Below are positions 15,345 through 24,284 of a stretch of 40,329 bases of DNA, piece by piece (the stretch's first letter is position 1; each line of letters starts with the position of its first letter). The DNA lies in assembly GCA_017481205.1 (NCBI GenBank), contig JAFUPN010000019.1, positions 1-40,329 of the forward strand. Direction: 5' to 3'. The notes beneath the pieces were generated by a model. The model was not told the origin of the DNA. It was given only the letters and a program-made list of their open reading frames with translations, and did not search any database. The DNA is from Clostridia bacterium. Its GTDB lineage: Bacteria; Bacillota; Clostridia; UMGS1810. The translations under genes were made by a program, and so were the position numbers.

Positions 15345-15373
15345 ATTATAGTTCACATAGATTAACTTGTCAA
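15330..15373 (-). promoter_or_regulatory. Fully consensus promoter with TTAACC repeats
   Basis: On the minus strand TTGACA (15368-15373), a 17-bp spacer and TATAAT (15345-15350) form a perfect promoter. On the plus strand TTAACCCATATTAACC starts at 15329 and a further TTAAC occurs at 15362-15366, so TTAAC-type boxes lie on both sides of the -10 box. A promoter this strong usually needs a repressor; MarR encoded downstream is the obvious candidate. Confidence 0.75.
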
Positions 15374-15455
15374 TGTTTTTTGTAAAAAACTCATACTATT
15401 TTGGTATTCAAAATCATATTGCATTTATCAGGCAATAATGATAAAATTAAATTGA

Positions 15456-15461
15456 TATAAT
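15456..15461 (+). promoter_or_regulatory. -10 box of the secreted GH99-like protein gene
   Basis: TATAAT at 15456-15461 lies 47 bases before the ATG. The base run 17 upstream (CAATAA) is a poor -35 box, so an activator may be required. Confidence 0.35.
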
Positions 15462-15508
15462 GTATTCCAAAAAAAGCTGTGAACGGATAATTAAGGAGAA
15501 CTGTAATC

Positions 15509-18500
15509 ATGAAAAAATCAAGAAAAGTTTTATGCTTTCTGTTAGCTTGCATTATAGCATTTTCCGTGACGGTAGGATTTTTGCCGGCACAGGCAGCCGC
15601 CGGCACAGGCGGCACCACAGAGCTTTTTGCCGGCAATGCCGCATATATACTGCAGGAAAGGTTTGCTGCCTCCTTTACTCTTGAGGCAAACGGCAGTACA
15701 AACAATGCCGTGCTCTCCGGCTGGGATGTGGATTACCGCGGCGGCAGTGTCACGGTTTCCGGCGGTAATGCCACCATTACCGATTCAAACGGCTACGAAA
15801 AAATCACCCTTAACAAAAAGCTTATGAGCCACAGCGGCGACAATCTCGTTCTGGAAACTGCTTTTTCATACTCGGGCTTTGTAGATGACGGCGTATACTA
15901 TAAGATTGCCGGAAACGGCAAAACATCGCTGTATCTTGTAATCGACGGCGGATATATCTGCATACAGAAGCCGGACGGTACATATCAGCGTATTATGCAA
16001 TGGACCGCAGACACAGTGTATTGCATAAAGGCAGAATTTTCAGCTTCAAATCAGAATATAGCGCTATGGATTAACGGCACAAACAAAGGCACATTTGCAT
16101 ACCGTGATACAGCATATACAATAGACGAAATAGAGATAGGCACCGGTGTGGAAGAGGTATCAAAAATCATCCTGAAGTATGTGTATATGTATGTTAACTA
16201 TGCCGTAAACGAAACCTTTATGGCAGCTGCCGAAGGCTCTGTTCCAGGCTGGTGGACAGCCTCAGGCACAGGCTCTGCTGTTGCGGCGGCTCCCGGCGCT
16301 CCCTATAAGGCAGATCCCAATGGATTTTCCCTTGCAGCCGGCGGAACACTTCAAAGAAGCTTTGATATAGCAGACAACAAGATTTCCCTCACCTGGGAAA
16401 TGCTTATCCCATCCGCAGGTGCAGATGGGCTGACGGTTTTCGCAGGCAGCGGAAGTTCCAATTCTGTCAATCTGCAGGTAAACAACGGCAAATTCAGCGT
16501 AAACGGTACCAATGTATATACTTACACAAATAATGTATGGTACAAAATTGAGCTTAAATCAGACGGCGGGACCGTGGATGTATATGTAAACAATATTCTC
16601 CGGGCAGAAAATATTTCTGCTCCGGCAAGCGGCTTCGATTATATCAGCTTTGTCAATTCCTCAGCAAATGCAATTATGCTGGATAACATCTCAGTATGCA
16701 AAACCTTTGAGGCTTCGGACTTTGCAGATTATACCGCTGTACCCGAGGTGGCGCAGAGCGATTATAATATAGGTATGGTAATATATCCTATGTGGCGGGA
16801 GGGTATCCACTACGGCTGGGATGCAATCACACCTTATGAAGAAAGAACTCCGTACCTCGGCTACTACACCGGCGGAAGCCGTGAGGTTGCCGACTGGGAC
16901 AATAAATGGCTCCTGGAGCACGGTGTTGACCATGCGATTTTCCCCTTTGCAAGACCCGATATAACAGAAGCCGGCGGTACGGTAAACTTTTCTGTAAGGG
17001 GAGAGGCTCTCCACGACGGCTACCAGACATCGGAATACAAAAATCAGCTTGACTTTGCAGTTATGATTTGCAGTGCATCTGCAAGTAACTACACAAGCGG
17101 AGCAGAATTTATCGAAAATGTGCAGCCATTCCTGGTGGAGCATTATTTTAAAAACCCTTCCTACAAATCCATAGACAACAGACTCCTTGTATACAGCTAC
17201 GACTTTGACAACATAGCAGAGTGTCTCGGCGGTGACGACCAGCTCGACCTTGTTCTGGACAGCCTCAACACTGCGGCAAAAACAATCGGTAACGGAAACG
17301 GCGGTACCTATGACGGAATAGTCTTTATGGCAGATATATCCGCCACTGCCGAAAGCTATGTCAACACCTACATATCAACCTACAGCTCTGACTACGGCAT
17401 TAATAAATGGCGTTATACCTGGGGCTCGGATAAATATGCAAATATAATAAACGGAATAAAGAATGACTATGCAAACGGCTCAAACACCGTTGCATCTATT
17501 CCCATGGGCTTTGATAACACACCCTGGCGCTACAACGACATAGGCTTTATATCCCCCGACGGTATAAAGAGTATATGTGATGCAGTTGTGGCAAACAAAG
17601 GCAGTGATGACCCCAATCTGGTTGTATTTACCTGCTGGGACGAATGGGGAGAAGGTCACTTCTTTGCACCGTCCGACTTATATGGCTTTGATTATCTTAA
17701 TGTTATAAGAAGCACATTTACCACCCTTGGCACCAAGACAGATGAAGAACGCCCCACCGAGGATGCAGTAAAGAGAATGGGAGTTCTCCACCCTGAGGGC
17801 AGACAGATACTCAAAATCAAAAAAGACAGCGTTAATTATACTGCAGATGACCTGTCAAAGCTCACATCCTTAGGCAGCAAAGCCCTCCTGACCGAAAGAG
17901 GCTCAAGTATCAGCAACTGCAGCCGTTCAAGCAAAATGGCAGGCAACATATATACCTATAACTACACCTTCACGGTTACCGGCTCACCGGCAACCGTTAC
18001 CTACAATTTCACAAGTCCGAGTATAGATGCATCACAAATCACTGCAATCCGTATAAACGGCTATGCCGAGAACAGTGCCGAGATGGTGCTGTACATTCAG
18101 ACAGATAAATCCGGCACTATAGACAATACCGACTTCAGATTTTCCGGAAGATGTGACGGCACAACCACCGCAAGCGATGTGATACTGCTTCCCGACAATC
18201 CTGATGCACTTACGGGAACAATACAGAAAATCAGATTCAACCCCTCTGCAAACACATCCAACGGAAGCCAATTTCAGCTGAGCAATATCGAATTCTATAC
18301 AGGAAATATCTACACAAAAGTCCTTGTAGACACAGCAAGCAGTGATACAAGCGGAAATATCACGCTTGCCGAACAGGAATATGAGCTTGTCTCTCCTGTG
18401 GAGATAAGCGATACAGCCTATATCCCGGCATATCAGTTTTTGCTGAACCTCTCTGCATACCCTGTGTGGGACAAGGCAACTCAGACCCTTACTGTAGAAA

Positions 18501-20029
18501 AAGACGGTACAACAGCTGTACTCACCGCAGGAAGCAATGTTATGAATATAAACGGAGAGGATGTCACCCTCGATTATGCACCATACTATTCAGAAGGAAA
18601 TTTGTTTATCCCCTACAGCGGTGTACTTGATTATTTCGGTTACAGCGCAACCTACGATGAAGCAAACAGAACCATAAAGTATACTCACAAAGACTACGAA
18701 AACCTCGACAGCTATGTCAAGGGCGAAAACTGCTGGGAATTCAACATAGACGGCTATGACGAAGGCTGGGAAGGAAGCGGAGTATTCACTCCCATGACAG
18801 TAAAGGGCGGAATGCTTCATATGGCAAGTAACACCAGTGACCCAATAATCACAAAAAACGGCCTCTCAATACCCAAAAGCGATGCTCTGTATGCTGTACT
18901 CAGAATAAAGAAAACAGACAAAGCAGAAGCAGGAATGCTCAGACTGTATGATGATGCAATGGGCATCTCCGGTGTTGTATACAGCTTTAATCTTAATGCG
19001 TCCGATGAAATACAGGAATTTGTCTTTGATTTAACAAAGGATTATACAGCAAATTCTGTATATACAAACAAATATGAGGATCTCGCCGGCACGATAACAA
19101 AGCTGAGACTTGACCCTATGGACAATACGGGTTCCATATATATCGACTCCATACGCATACTCAAAGAAAAGCCAAACGATTTTGACTATACAATAAAGGC
19201 TTACGGCTGGGAAGAAGAAAATCTCCTGCAGCTTGATACAGACAAAAACCAGTTTGTATACACAAACACCTACAACTGTGCAGGAACAACTATTGGAACG
19301 GAGCTGCCTGCTACAGAGACGGTTGACGGATATGAAAATGTAATTAAGCTCGTACCCATAAGCGGTGCAAACAACTGTATTTTCACATTGGAAAAAGCAT
19401 GGTACAACGGAAGCAAGCAATGGGTAAGCTCGCTATGCACCGACAACAGAGTTGTAAAAATCAGCTTCTGGTATAAGGGTATCGGAAGCTTTACCGGTCT
19501 GAATTTTGAAAACCGCATGGGTGGTTCCAGAGACGGTGAGGAATTTGCCGTTACCGATGTTTCAAACACCGAGTGGAAATATTATGAAAACTACATTGAC
19601 CTTACCAATGAAACAACCACAGGAGGCGGCGACAGATGGCTGTCTCTCAGAGTTCTGAGAAACGGAACTGCAGCCACCGACGGCGGCGTATACCTGAGAG
19701 ATTACAAAATGGTATGTCTCAACGAAAGCGATACTATCACTTCTTTTGGCGGTGACACTGTAGCAGTGAGCATATCCAAAGTCAAGGAAACCGAGACAGA
19801 GCCCGCTGCACCGGCAGTATACGTGGCAAGCTATAGCGCAGAGGGCAACACTGAATGTGTAACCGGCGGCAGCTATCCGCGCACCGTTAGTGTTACAAAT
19901 GCTTCCGGTACTACAACAGAAACTGCAAGATACTACTACCTCAGGCCATCAGATAATTCAACAAGCATAAAAGGATTTTTCTGGGAGGAAATGCTGCCTC
20001 TCAGTGAAGTACTCATAATTAAAAAATGA
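15509..20029 (+). CDS. Large secreted multidomain protein with GH99/WbsX-like domain
   Basis: A 1506-residue exported protein. A lysine-rich start and hydrophobic core end in LPAQA, giving a likely signal peptidase site after residue ~29. Residues ~45-230 and ~270-410 are two LamG-like beta-sandwich domains. Residues ~420-760 resemble the GH99/WbsX (endo-alpha-mannosidase-like) barrel: it opens NIGMVIYPMWREG and ends TCWDEWGEGHFFAPS, where E712 and E715 have the E-x-x-E spacing of the GH99 catalytic pair. Another beta-sandwich follows, then a copper-amine-oxidase-N-type stalk domain at ~937-1065 (VEISDTAYIPAYQFLLNL, NLFIPYSGVLDYFGY), then two or more beta-rich domains. There is no LPXTG, SLH or dockerin motif, so it is probably released or held by its binding domains. 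AAGGAG precedes the ATG. Target glycan inferred: mannose-containing. Confidence 0.78.
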   Translation: MKKSRKVLCFLLACIIAFSVTVGFLPAQAAAGTGGTTELFAGNAAYILQERFAASFTLEANGSTNNAVLSGWDVDYRGGSVTVSGGNATITDSNGYEKITLNKKLMSHSGDNLVLETAFSYSGFVDDGVYYKIAGNGKTSLYLVIDGGYICIQKPDGTYQRIMQWTADTVYCIKAEFSASNQNIALWINGTNKGTFAYRDTAYTIDEIEIGTGVEEVSKIILKYVYMYVNYAVNETFMAAAEGSVPGWWTASGTGSAVAAAPGAPYKADPNGFSLAAGGTLQRSFDIADNKISLTWEMLIPSAGADGLTVFAGSGSSNSVNLQVNNGKFSVNGTNVYTYTNNVWYKIELKSDGGTVDVYVNNILRAENISAPASGFDYISFVNSSANAIMLDNISVCKTFEASDFADYTAVPEVAQSDYNIGMVIYPMWREGIHYGWDAITPYEERTPYLGYYTGGSREVADWDNKWLLEHGVDHAIFPFARPDITEAGGTVNFSVRGEALHDGYQTSEYKNQLDFAVMICSASASNYTSGAEFIENVQPFLVEHYFKNPSYKSIDNRLLVYSYDFDNIAECLGGDDQLDLVLDSLNTAAKTIGNGNGGTYDGIVFMADISATAESYVNTYISTYSSDYGINKWRYTWGSDKYANIINGIKNDYANGSNTVASIPMGFDNTPWRYNDIGFISPDGIKSICDAVVANKGSDDPNLVVFTCWDEWGEGHFFAPSDLYGFDYLNVIRSTFTTLGTKTDEERPTEDAVKRMGVLHPEGRQILKIKKDSVNYTADDLSKLTSLGSKALLTERGSSISNCSRSSKMAGNIYTYNYTFTVTGSPATVTYNFTSPSIDASQITAIRINGYAENSAEMVLYIQTDKSGTIDNTDFRFSGRCDGTTTASDVILLPDNPDALTGTIQKIRFNPSANTSNGSQFQLSNIEFYTGNIYTKVLVDTASSDTSGNITLAEQEYELVSPVEISDTAYIPAYQFLLNLSAYPVWDKATQTLTVEKDGTTAVLTAGSNVMNINGEDVTLDYAPYYSEGNLFIPYSGVLDYFGYSATYDEANRTIKYTHKDYENLDSYVKGENCWEFNIDGYDEGWEGSGVFTPMTVKGGMLHMASNTSDPIITKNGLSIPKSDALYAVLRIKKTDKAEAGMLRLYDDAMGISGVVYSFNLNASDEIQEFVFDLTKDYTANSVYTNKYEDLAGTITKLRLDPMDNTGSIYIDSIRILKEKPNDFDYTIKAYGWEEENLLQLDTDKNQFVYTNTYNCAGTTIGTELPATETVDGYENVIKLVPISGANNCIFTLEKAWYNGSKQWVSSLCTDNRVVKISFWYKGIGSFTGLNFENRMGGSRDGEEFAVTDVSNTEWKYYENYIDLTNETTTGGGDRWLSLRVLRNGTAATDGGVYLRDYKMVCLNESDTITSFGGDTVAVSISKVKETETEPAAPAVYVASYSAEGNTECVTGGSYPRTVSVTNASGTTTETARYYYLRPSDNSTSIKGFFWEEMLPLSEVLIIKK

Positions 20030-20054
20030 TTTTAAAATATAAGGAGAGATTATT

Positions 20055-21038
20055 ATGAGCAAAATTATAGGAAATCCGCTTCCAAATATGCCGTGGCAGG
20101 ACAAGCCTGAGGGCAACCGTGATCCCATGTGGAGATTTGACCGGAATCCCATAGTAACACGCCATAATTTAGAGGGTTCACGCTCTGTATTAAACAGTGC
20201 GGTTATACCTTATGGTGACGGATATATAGGTGTATTCAGGGTAGACAGCCTCGAAATGATACCCGGTGTGCACGTGGGCAGAAGTAAGGACGGCATCAAC
20301 TGGGAAATAGAACCAGAGCAGATTAAATTTATCAATGAATACGGAGATATGGCAAAATTCTCTTACGGCTTCGATCCCAGAGTATGCTATATCGAAGACA
20401 GATACTATGTAACCTGGTGCAATGTTATAAACGGTGAAGGAAGCACAGTTGGTGCAGCATATACCTATGATTTCAAAACCTTCCACCAGTTACCCAATGT
20501 ATATCCTCTTTATAACAGAAATGCGGTTCTCTTCCCCAAAAAGATAAACGGGCGCTTTGCTCTGCTCAACCGCCCCACATCACGTGGACACTGTGTTGGT
20601 GGAAATATATATTATTCCGAAAGCCCGGATATGGAGTTCTGGGGTCATCACCGCATGGTTATAGGCACTACCTCCGGCTGGCAGGGAACAAAAATCGGAG
20701 CAGGTCCTATCCCTATCGAGACAGACGAAGGCTGGCTGATGTTCTATCATGGTGTTACACAGATGGCATCGGGCATGATGTATTCGATAGGTGCGGCAAT
20801 TCTGGACAAAGACGAACCCTGGAAGGCTCTCTACAGAACCAAAGCAATGATAATGGGTCCCGAAGCTCCCTATGAGAGATCCGGCGACTGCAATAATGTT
20901 GTATTCCCATGTGCCGCTCTTGCTGACAGTGAGACAGGCAGAATAGCCATCTACTACGGCGCAGCAGACACTGTTCTCGGACTTGCATTCTGCGAGGTAA
21001 ATGAAATAATCGACTATATAAAGAAGAATAGTTATTAA
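20055..21038 (+). CDS. GH130 mannoside phosphorylase/hydrolase
   Basis: A 327-residue five-bladed beta-propeller of family GH130, whose members phosphorolyse (or hydrolyse) beta-1,4- or beta-1,2-linked mannosides. GNPLPNMPWQ near the N-terminus, FSYGFDPRVCYIED (D107, the conserved catalytic acid position), NRNAVLFPKKINGRFALLNRP, and GWLMFYHGV are family landmarks. There is no signal peptide. It starts 25 bases after the GH99-like gene and has AAGGAGAG, so the two are very likely co-transcribed: the secreted protein would release a mannoside and this enzyme would process it inside. The exact linkage cannot be read from sequence. A strong terminator follows. Confidence 0.88.
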   Translation: MSKIIGNPLPNMPWQDKPEGNRDPMWRFDRNPIVTRHNLEGSRSVLNSAVIPYGDGYIGVFRVDSLEMIPGVHVGRSKDGINWEIEPEQIKFINEYGDMAKFSYGFDPRVCYIEDRYYVTWCNVINGEGSTVGAAYTYDFKTFHQLPNVYPLYNRNAVLFPKKINGRFALLNRPTSRGHCVGGNIYYSESPDMEFWGHHRMVIGTTSGWQGTKIGAGPIPIETDEGWLMFYHGVTQMASGMMYSIGAAILDKDEPWKALYRTKAMIMGPEAPYERSGDCNNVVFPCAALADSETGRIAIYYGAADTVLGLAFCEVNEIIDYIKKNSY

Positions 21039-21081
21039 TGCTAAAAAAATTGGGGATATAAATTAATTTCCATAAAAAATC

Positions 21082-21121
21082 TTGAGACTGTAAAACAATA
21101 TTTTTACAGTCTCAATTTTTC
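21082..21121. terminator. Terminator of the GH99-like/GH130 operon
   Basis: A perfect 14-bp stem TTGAGACTGTAAAA / TTTTACAGTCTCAA with a 6-nt loop and a TTTTTC tail, 43 bases after the GH130 stop. Confidence 0.88.
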
Positions 21122-21253
21122 ATTGGATAGAAAAAGATTCAGAATTGACTTTTACCAATATTATTATATACTACTCTATTTAAACATAGATTATTTCAAT
21201 GTTTATAAGCAGTTCAAATTTATGTTTATCGCTCTGTTTAACACTCGTGCGTG

Positions 21254-21387
21254 AGGCTCCCTTGTGTAAGGGAGCTGTCAGCGAAGCTGACTGAGGGATT
21301 GTATAGTGCAAATATTCGTCGAAATTTCAATACTAACAATCATCCCACCACCTTCGACGGTCCCCCCTCCTTTACACAAGGAGGGCT
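21254..21387. repeat. Palindromic interspersed repeat, AGGCTCCCTT ends
   Basis: A ~134-bp element with near-inverted ends: AGGCTCCCTTGTGTAAGGGA (21254-21273) and TCCTTTACACAAGGAGGGCT (21368-21387). Next to the left end, GCTGTCAGCGAAGCTGACTG is a further internal hairpin. No ORF. I recall this type of sequence as common between genes in gut Clostridia; that is memory, not a search. Confidence 0.65.
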
Positions 21388-21423
21388 TTCGCTCCAAAGC
21401 AAGACTTAGCTAAAATAAACACT

Positions 21424-21564
21424 TGTCATTCTGAGCGAAACGTAGTGGAGTCGAAGAATCGTGGGCGAATCCCATACTGTTTTGCTTTAAAACCAATTTC
21501 ATCACTGCGCCGATGCGCAAGATCCTTCGATTTCGTTGCTAAAGCAACTGCGCTCAGGATGACA
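21424..21564. repeat. Palindromic interspersed repeat, TGTCATTCTGAGCG ends
   Basis: A 141-bp element with 14-bp inverted ends matching at 13 positions: TGTCATTCTGAGCG (21424-21437) and CGCTCAGGATGACA (21551-21564). Internal GTGGAGTCGAAGAATC and GATCCTTCGATTTCG extend the pairing. It encodes no plausible protein. With the preceding repeat it fills most of the gene-free stretch 21122-21681; I see nothing else there. Confidence 0.7.
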
Positions 21565-21681
21565 TATGTGCCAAACATAGCGACAAACCAAAATTTACTG
21601 ATTCTATATATCCCTCAGAATTATGATAATGCTTTTTTACATTCCCATAATTTTGAGATTTAACCATATTCAATAGAAGAT

Positions 21682-22572
21682 TTAATATCCCAAAATACTC
21701 ATCGCCTTATCCCTCAAAGCAATAAGTCTGCTGACTGTATCCGCCGACGACATGTTTTCATAGGGGCGCATTTCAAAAGAAACAGTGGTATTTTGTTTGT
21801 CAAAATAACCTGCCTTGCGGAGTGTGCCGATGAAATTCAGGCAATCGTCCTCCGTGTATTCAGAATCCGCATAACCAAACGGTGGGTGCTTATCACCATA
21901 GAAGGGATTTTGTTTGTTTTTTATTACACAGTTTCCAAGATGAATGTGATTCAAAACATCTATACCTTTGCTGACAGCACTGTCGATTGTTTCGTGTATA
22001 AGAGGTATATGACACATATCCAGCAAAAGTCCGATATTGGGGTTTACACTCTTTTGCATTTGTCTGATAAATTCAACCGTTTCGTCAAGAGGGCCAAATA
22101 AAAAATACTTGTCGGTATCCCTGTCTGTAGGCTCAAAGGAAAGCTCCACATCATCCGGGAGCTGATTCATAACCCTTGAAATCAGTTCAAAATAACGTTC
22201 CTTTGCGCTATTTCTGTCCTCCGGCACATCGGGTCCGCTTCCGAAAATAATTTTTTTGCTTCCGAGCTCAAGAGCATAGCCAATCTCACGCATCATAAGA
22301 CTGTATGCACGCTCACGCTGAGCTTTATCTGCCGATGAGGGAAATGCAATCTCCTCGCCGAATCTGTCACCGATGTTGTAGTTTATTATCTTGCCGCTGT
22401 CACGGAGTATCCTTATTTCCTCTTTGCTTGCATCGCCTCTCCATACCCACATATCCAGGGCATCAAATCCCGGGCTTTCGGCAAGCTTTTTGAGTGTGTC
22501 GGTATGTACCTTCCGATTAACCATAGCCTCAGGATACAAAAACATGTGATTAATTCCCCATATTATCTGCAT
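21682..22572 (-). CDS. TIM-barrel sugar phosphate isomerase/epimerase family protein
   Basis: A 296-residue xylose-isomerase-like TIM-barrel (AP-endonuclease 2 fold). Typical strand ends with metal-ligand candidates are ELSFEPTDRD (Glu), IGLLLDMCHIPL (Asp and His), LNHIHLGNCV (His) and VSFEMRPYEN (Glu). The specific sugar or polyol cannot be read from sequence. The ATG overlaps the end of the M55 peptidase gene by 10 bases, and AAAGGAG lies inside that gene, so it is the last gene of a four-gene operon. Confidence 0.8.
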   Translation of the reverse strand: MQIIWGINHMFLYPEAMVNRKVHTDTLKKLAESPGFDALDMWVWRGDASKEEIRILRDSGKIINYNIGDRFGEEIAFPSSADKAQRERAYSLMMREIGYALELGSKKIIFGSGPDVPEDRNSAKERYFELISRVMNQLPDDVELSFEPTDRDTDKYFLFGPLDETVEFIRQMQKSVNPNIGLLLDMCHIPLIHETIDSAVSKGIDVLNHIHLGNCVIKNKQNPFYGDKHPPFGYADSEYTEDDCLNFIGTLRKAGYFDKQNTTVSFEMRPYENMSSADTVSRLIALRDKAMSILGY

Positions 22573-23360
22573 AAATCAACCATCTCCTTTTCATATCCGA
22601 GATACCGTGACCAGGTTTCCAGCAGATTGTCGCCCTTCATCACAACAGTGTTATCAGTATCAAAAATCTCGGGGTGAATATCTGTCATAGCTCTGAGATA
22701 GGGACAGTCCGAGAATTTGATTTTTATTTCATAAGGCGGCTTCAGAACCATCGGTTTTACATCTGCATTAATCGCCTTGCGGGTCACTTCTTTTATCATA
22801 GAATATGTTTTTTCCGGCGGCAGGCATATTGCGCTGTCCGCTGTCAACGATTTTTTTACTGCACAGGTTTGTATGCCGGCATTCATTTTTTTCGCCTCCA
22901 TACACCCCAGGTCATCTGCCGTAACAAGCTTGAGCGGTATGTTTCTCTCTCCGGCAAGGTATGCTTCCATACCTATTTCACCAACCAAAATCCCATTAAC
23001 GTATATTTCGTCATATTCCCTCAAATAACTGTGAGCCATAATGGCTCCCGGCACATGCTGCATGGTGTGCAGACCAACCATAAAAAGGCCGTCTATGCTT
23101 TCACCTTCCACGCCGCGCCAATTATTGCCCATAACGGGCTTTCCCAAGACTGCAGGGCAGCTTATTTCTTCTATGGCTATATTTCTGCCGTCGGTGTGCA
23201 TATCATACACTATTGCCTCTGCGCCTTCCTCAGCTATTCCATCCAGTACGGCTTTAAGATCGTTCATAAGCATTTTTTTGCCGAAGTCACTGCTTTCTGC
23301 CTGTTGAAAGGATGTTACGCCGGTAACGCCTTCGATGTCAGTCATTACTAAAAATTTCAT
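22563..23360 (-). CDS. M55 family D-aminopeptidase (DppA-like)
   Basis: A 265-residue zinc peptidase of family M55, whose type member DppA cleaves D-amino-acid peptides such as D-Ala-D-Ala. FLVMTDIEGVTG supplies the Asp and Glu ligands at residues 8 and 10, YDMHTDGRNI and GLFMVGLHTMQHVPG supply histidines, and MAHSYLREYDEIYVNG and GEIGMEAYLAGERNIP complete the signature. No signal peptide. GGAGGACAT lies before the ATG, and the start overlaps the AraC stop (ATGA). Known relatives recycle peptidoglycan-type peptides; the role beside an oxidoreductase and a sugar isomerase is unclear. Confidence 0.9.
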   Translation of the reverse strand: MKFLVMTDIEGVTGVTSFQQAESSDFGKKMLMNDLKAVLDGIAEEGAEAIVYDMHTDGRNIAIEEISCPAVLGKPVMGNNWRGVEGESIDGLFMVGLHTMQHVPGAIMAHSYLREYDEIYVNGILVGEIGMEAYLAGERNIPLKLVTADDLGCMEAKKMNAGIQTCAVKKSLTADSAICLPPEKTYSMIKEVTRKAINADVKPMVLKPPYEIKIKFSDCPYLRAMTDIHPEIFDTDNTVVMKGDNLLETWSRYLGYEKEMVDLCR

Positions 23361-24235
23361 TGTATGTCCTCCTTGTATTTATCCGAGCTTTCCGCCCTGA
23401 ATACGGCGGGTGTTATTCCTGTTATTCTTTGAAAAAACCTGCCGAAATACTGTGAATCCAAAAAGCCAAGGTCCTTTGCAATTTTCGCTTGCGAATCATC
23501 GGTGCGCAAAAGCAGATTTTTTGCTTGTTCTGTTTTGACCTTGTGGATATATTCGAGCAAACTCATTCCCTCATAACTTCGGAACAGACGGCCAAGCTGT
23601 TTTGCGCTTATCTGACAGTATGAGGCAACCTCTGTGCAGGTGAAAAATATATCTGGATTGTCATCTATATATTTTTTTGCACTCAAAACTCTGTCATCAT
23701 GCACAGTATCGGTTATGCTTTCGGTACAGTCAATGCCGGTCTTGCCTATAATTCTGTATATAACGGCACTTATAGAAAGATGAACCAGCATAGCCTTGTT
23801 TTTGTTGTCGTTTTTTTCCCGGGCTACAGACATGACATGTTCAATTGCATTTGAAATCCCTTCGCCTTGCGGAACAACCTTGTCAGAAAGATTCAAAAGG
23901 GATTTTTCTGCGGCAGAGCCCGGTTTTGCTTCAACGCCAATCGTTATCTTGCAGAATGAATCGGGAATCTTGCTTACCCTGTGGGCATTGCCCGGTGAAA
24001 TCACAAGCATCTCTCCTGAGTTTACTGTAACTGCTTTGTCGCCAAAGTCATAGCCGAGATATCCGTCCGTAATAAAATGTATCTCAAAAAAATTGTGCTT
24101 GTGAGACCGCCTGTTGAGTAACTCGCTGTTTTCTTCGGTTATTGCCATTACAACAAATATCTTGAAGGAAGCCTGAGATGTATTTATACCTGAAATATTT
24201 ATATTGTTTATTGCTCGGGTGTTTAATTTTTTCAT
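23357..24235 (-). CDS. AraC family transcriptional regulator inside an operon
   Basis: A 292-residue AraC-type regulator. The cupin-like N-terminal domain is visible (RRSHKHNFFEIHFITDGYLG, NSGEMLVISPGNAHRV), and the C-terminal pair of helix-turn-helices carries FTCTEVASYCQISAKQLGRL and IAKDLGFLDSQYFGRFFQRI. It lies 49 bases after the FAD oxidoreductase gene and overlaps the M55 gene by 4 bases, so it is encoded within the operon it probably controls. AAGGAAT precedes the ATG. Confidence 0.88.
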   Translation of the reverse strand: MKKLNTRAINNINISGINTSQASFKIFVVMAITEENSELLNRRSHKHNFFEIHFITDGYLGYDFGDKAVTVNSGEMLVISPGNAHRVSKIPDSFCKITIGVEAKPGSAAEKSLLNLSDKVVPQGEGISNAIEHVMSVAREKNDNKNKAMLVHLSISAVIYRIIGKTGIDCTESITDTVHDDRVLSAKKYIDDNPDIFFTCTEVASYCQISAKQLGRLFRSYEGMSLLEYIHKVKTEQAKNLLLRTDDSQAKIAKDLGFLDSQYFGRFFQRITGITPAVFRAESSDKYKEDIQ

Positions 24236-24284
24236 TGTTCAACATTCCTTAAAAATATTTTCGTATATACTACATTACATCTCC

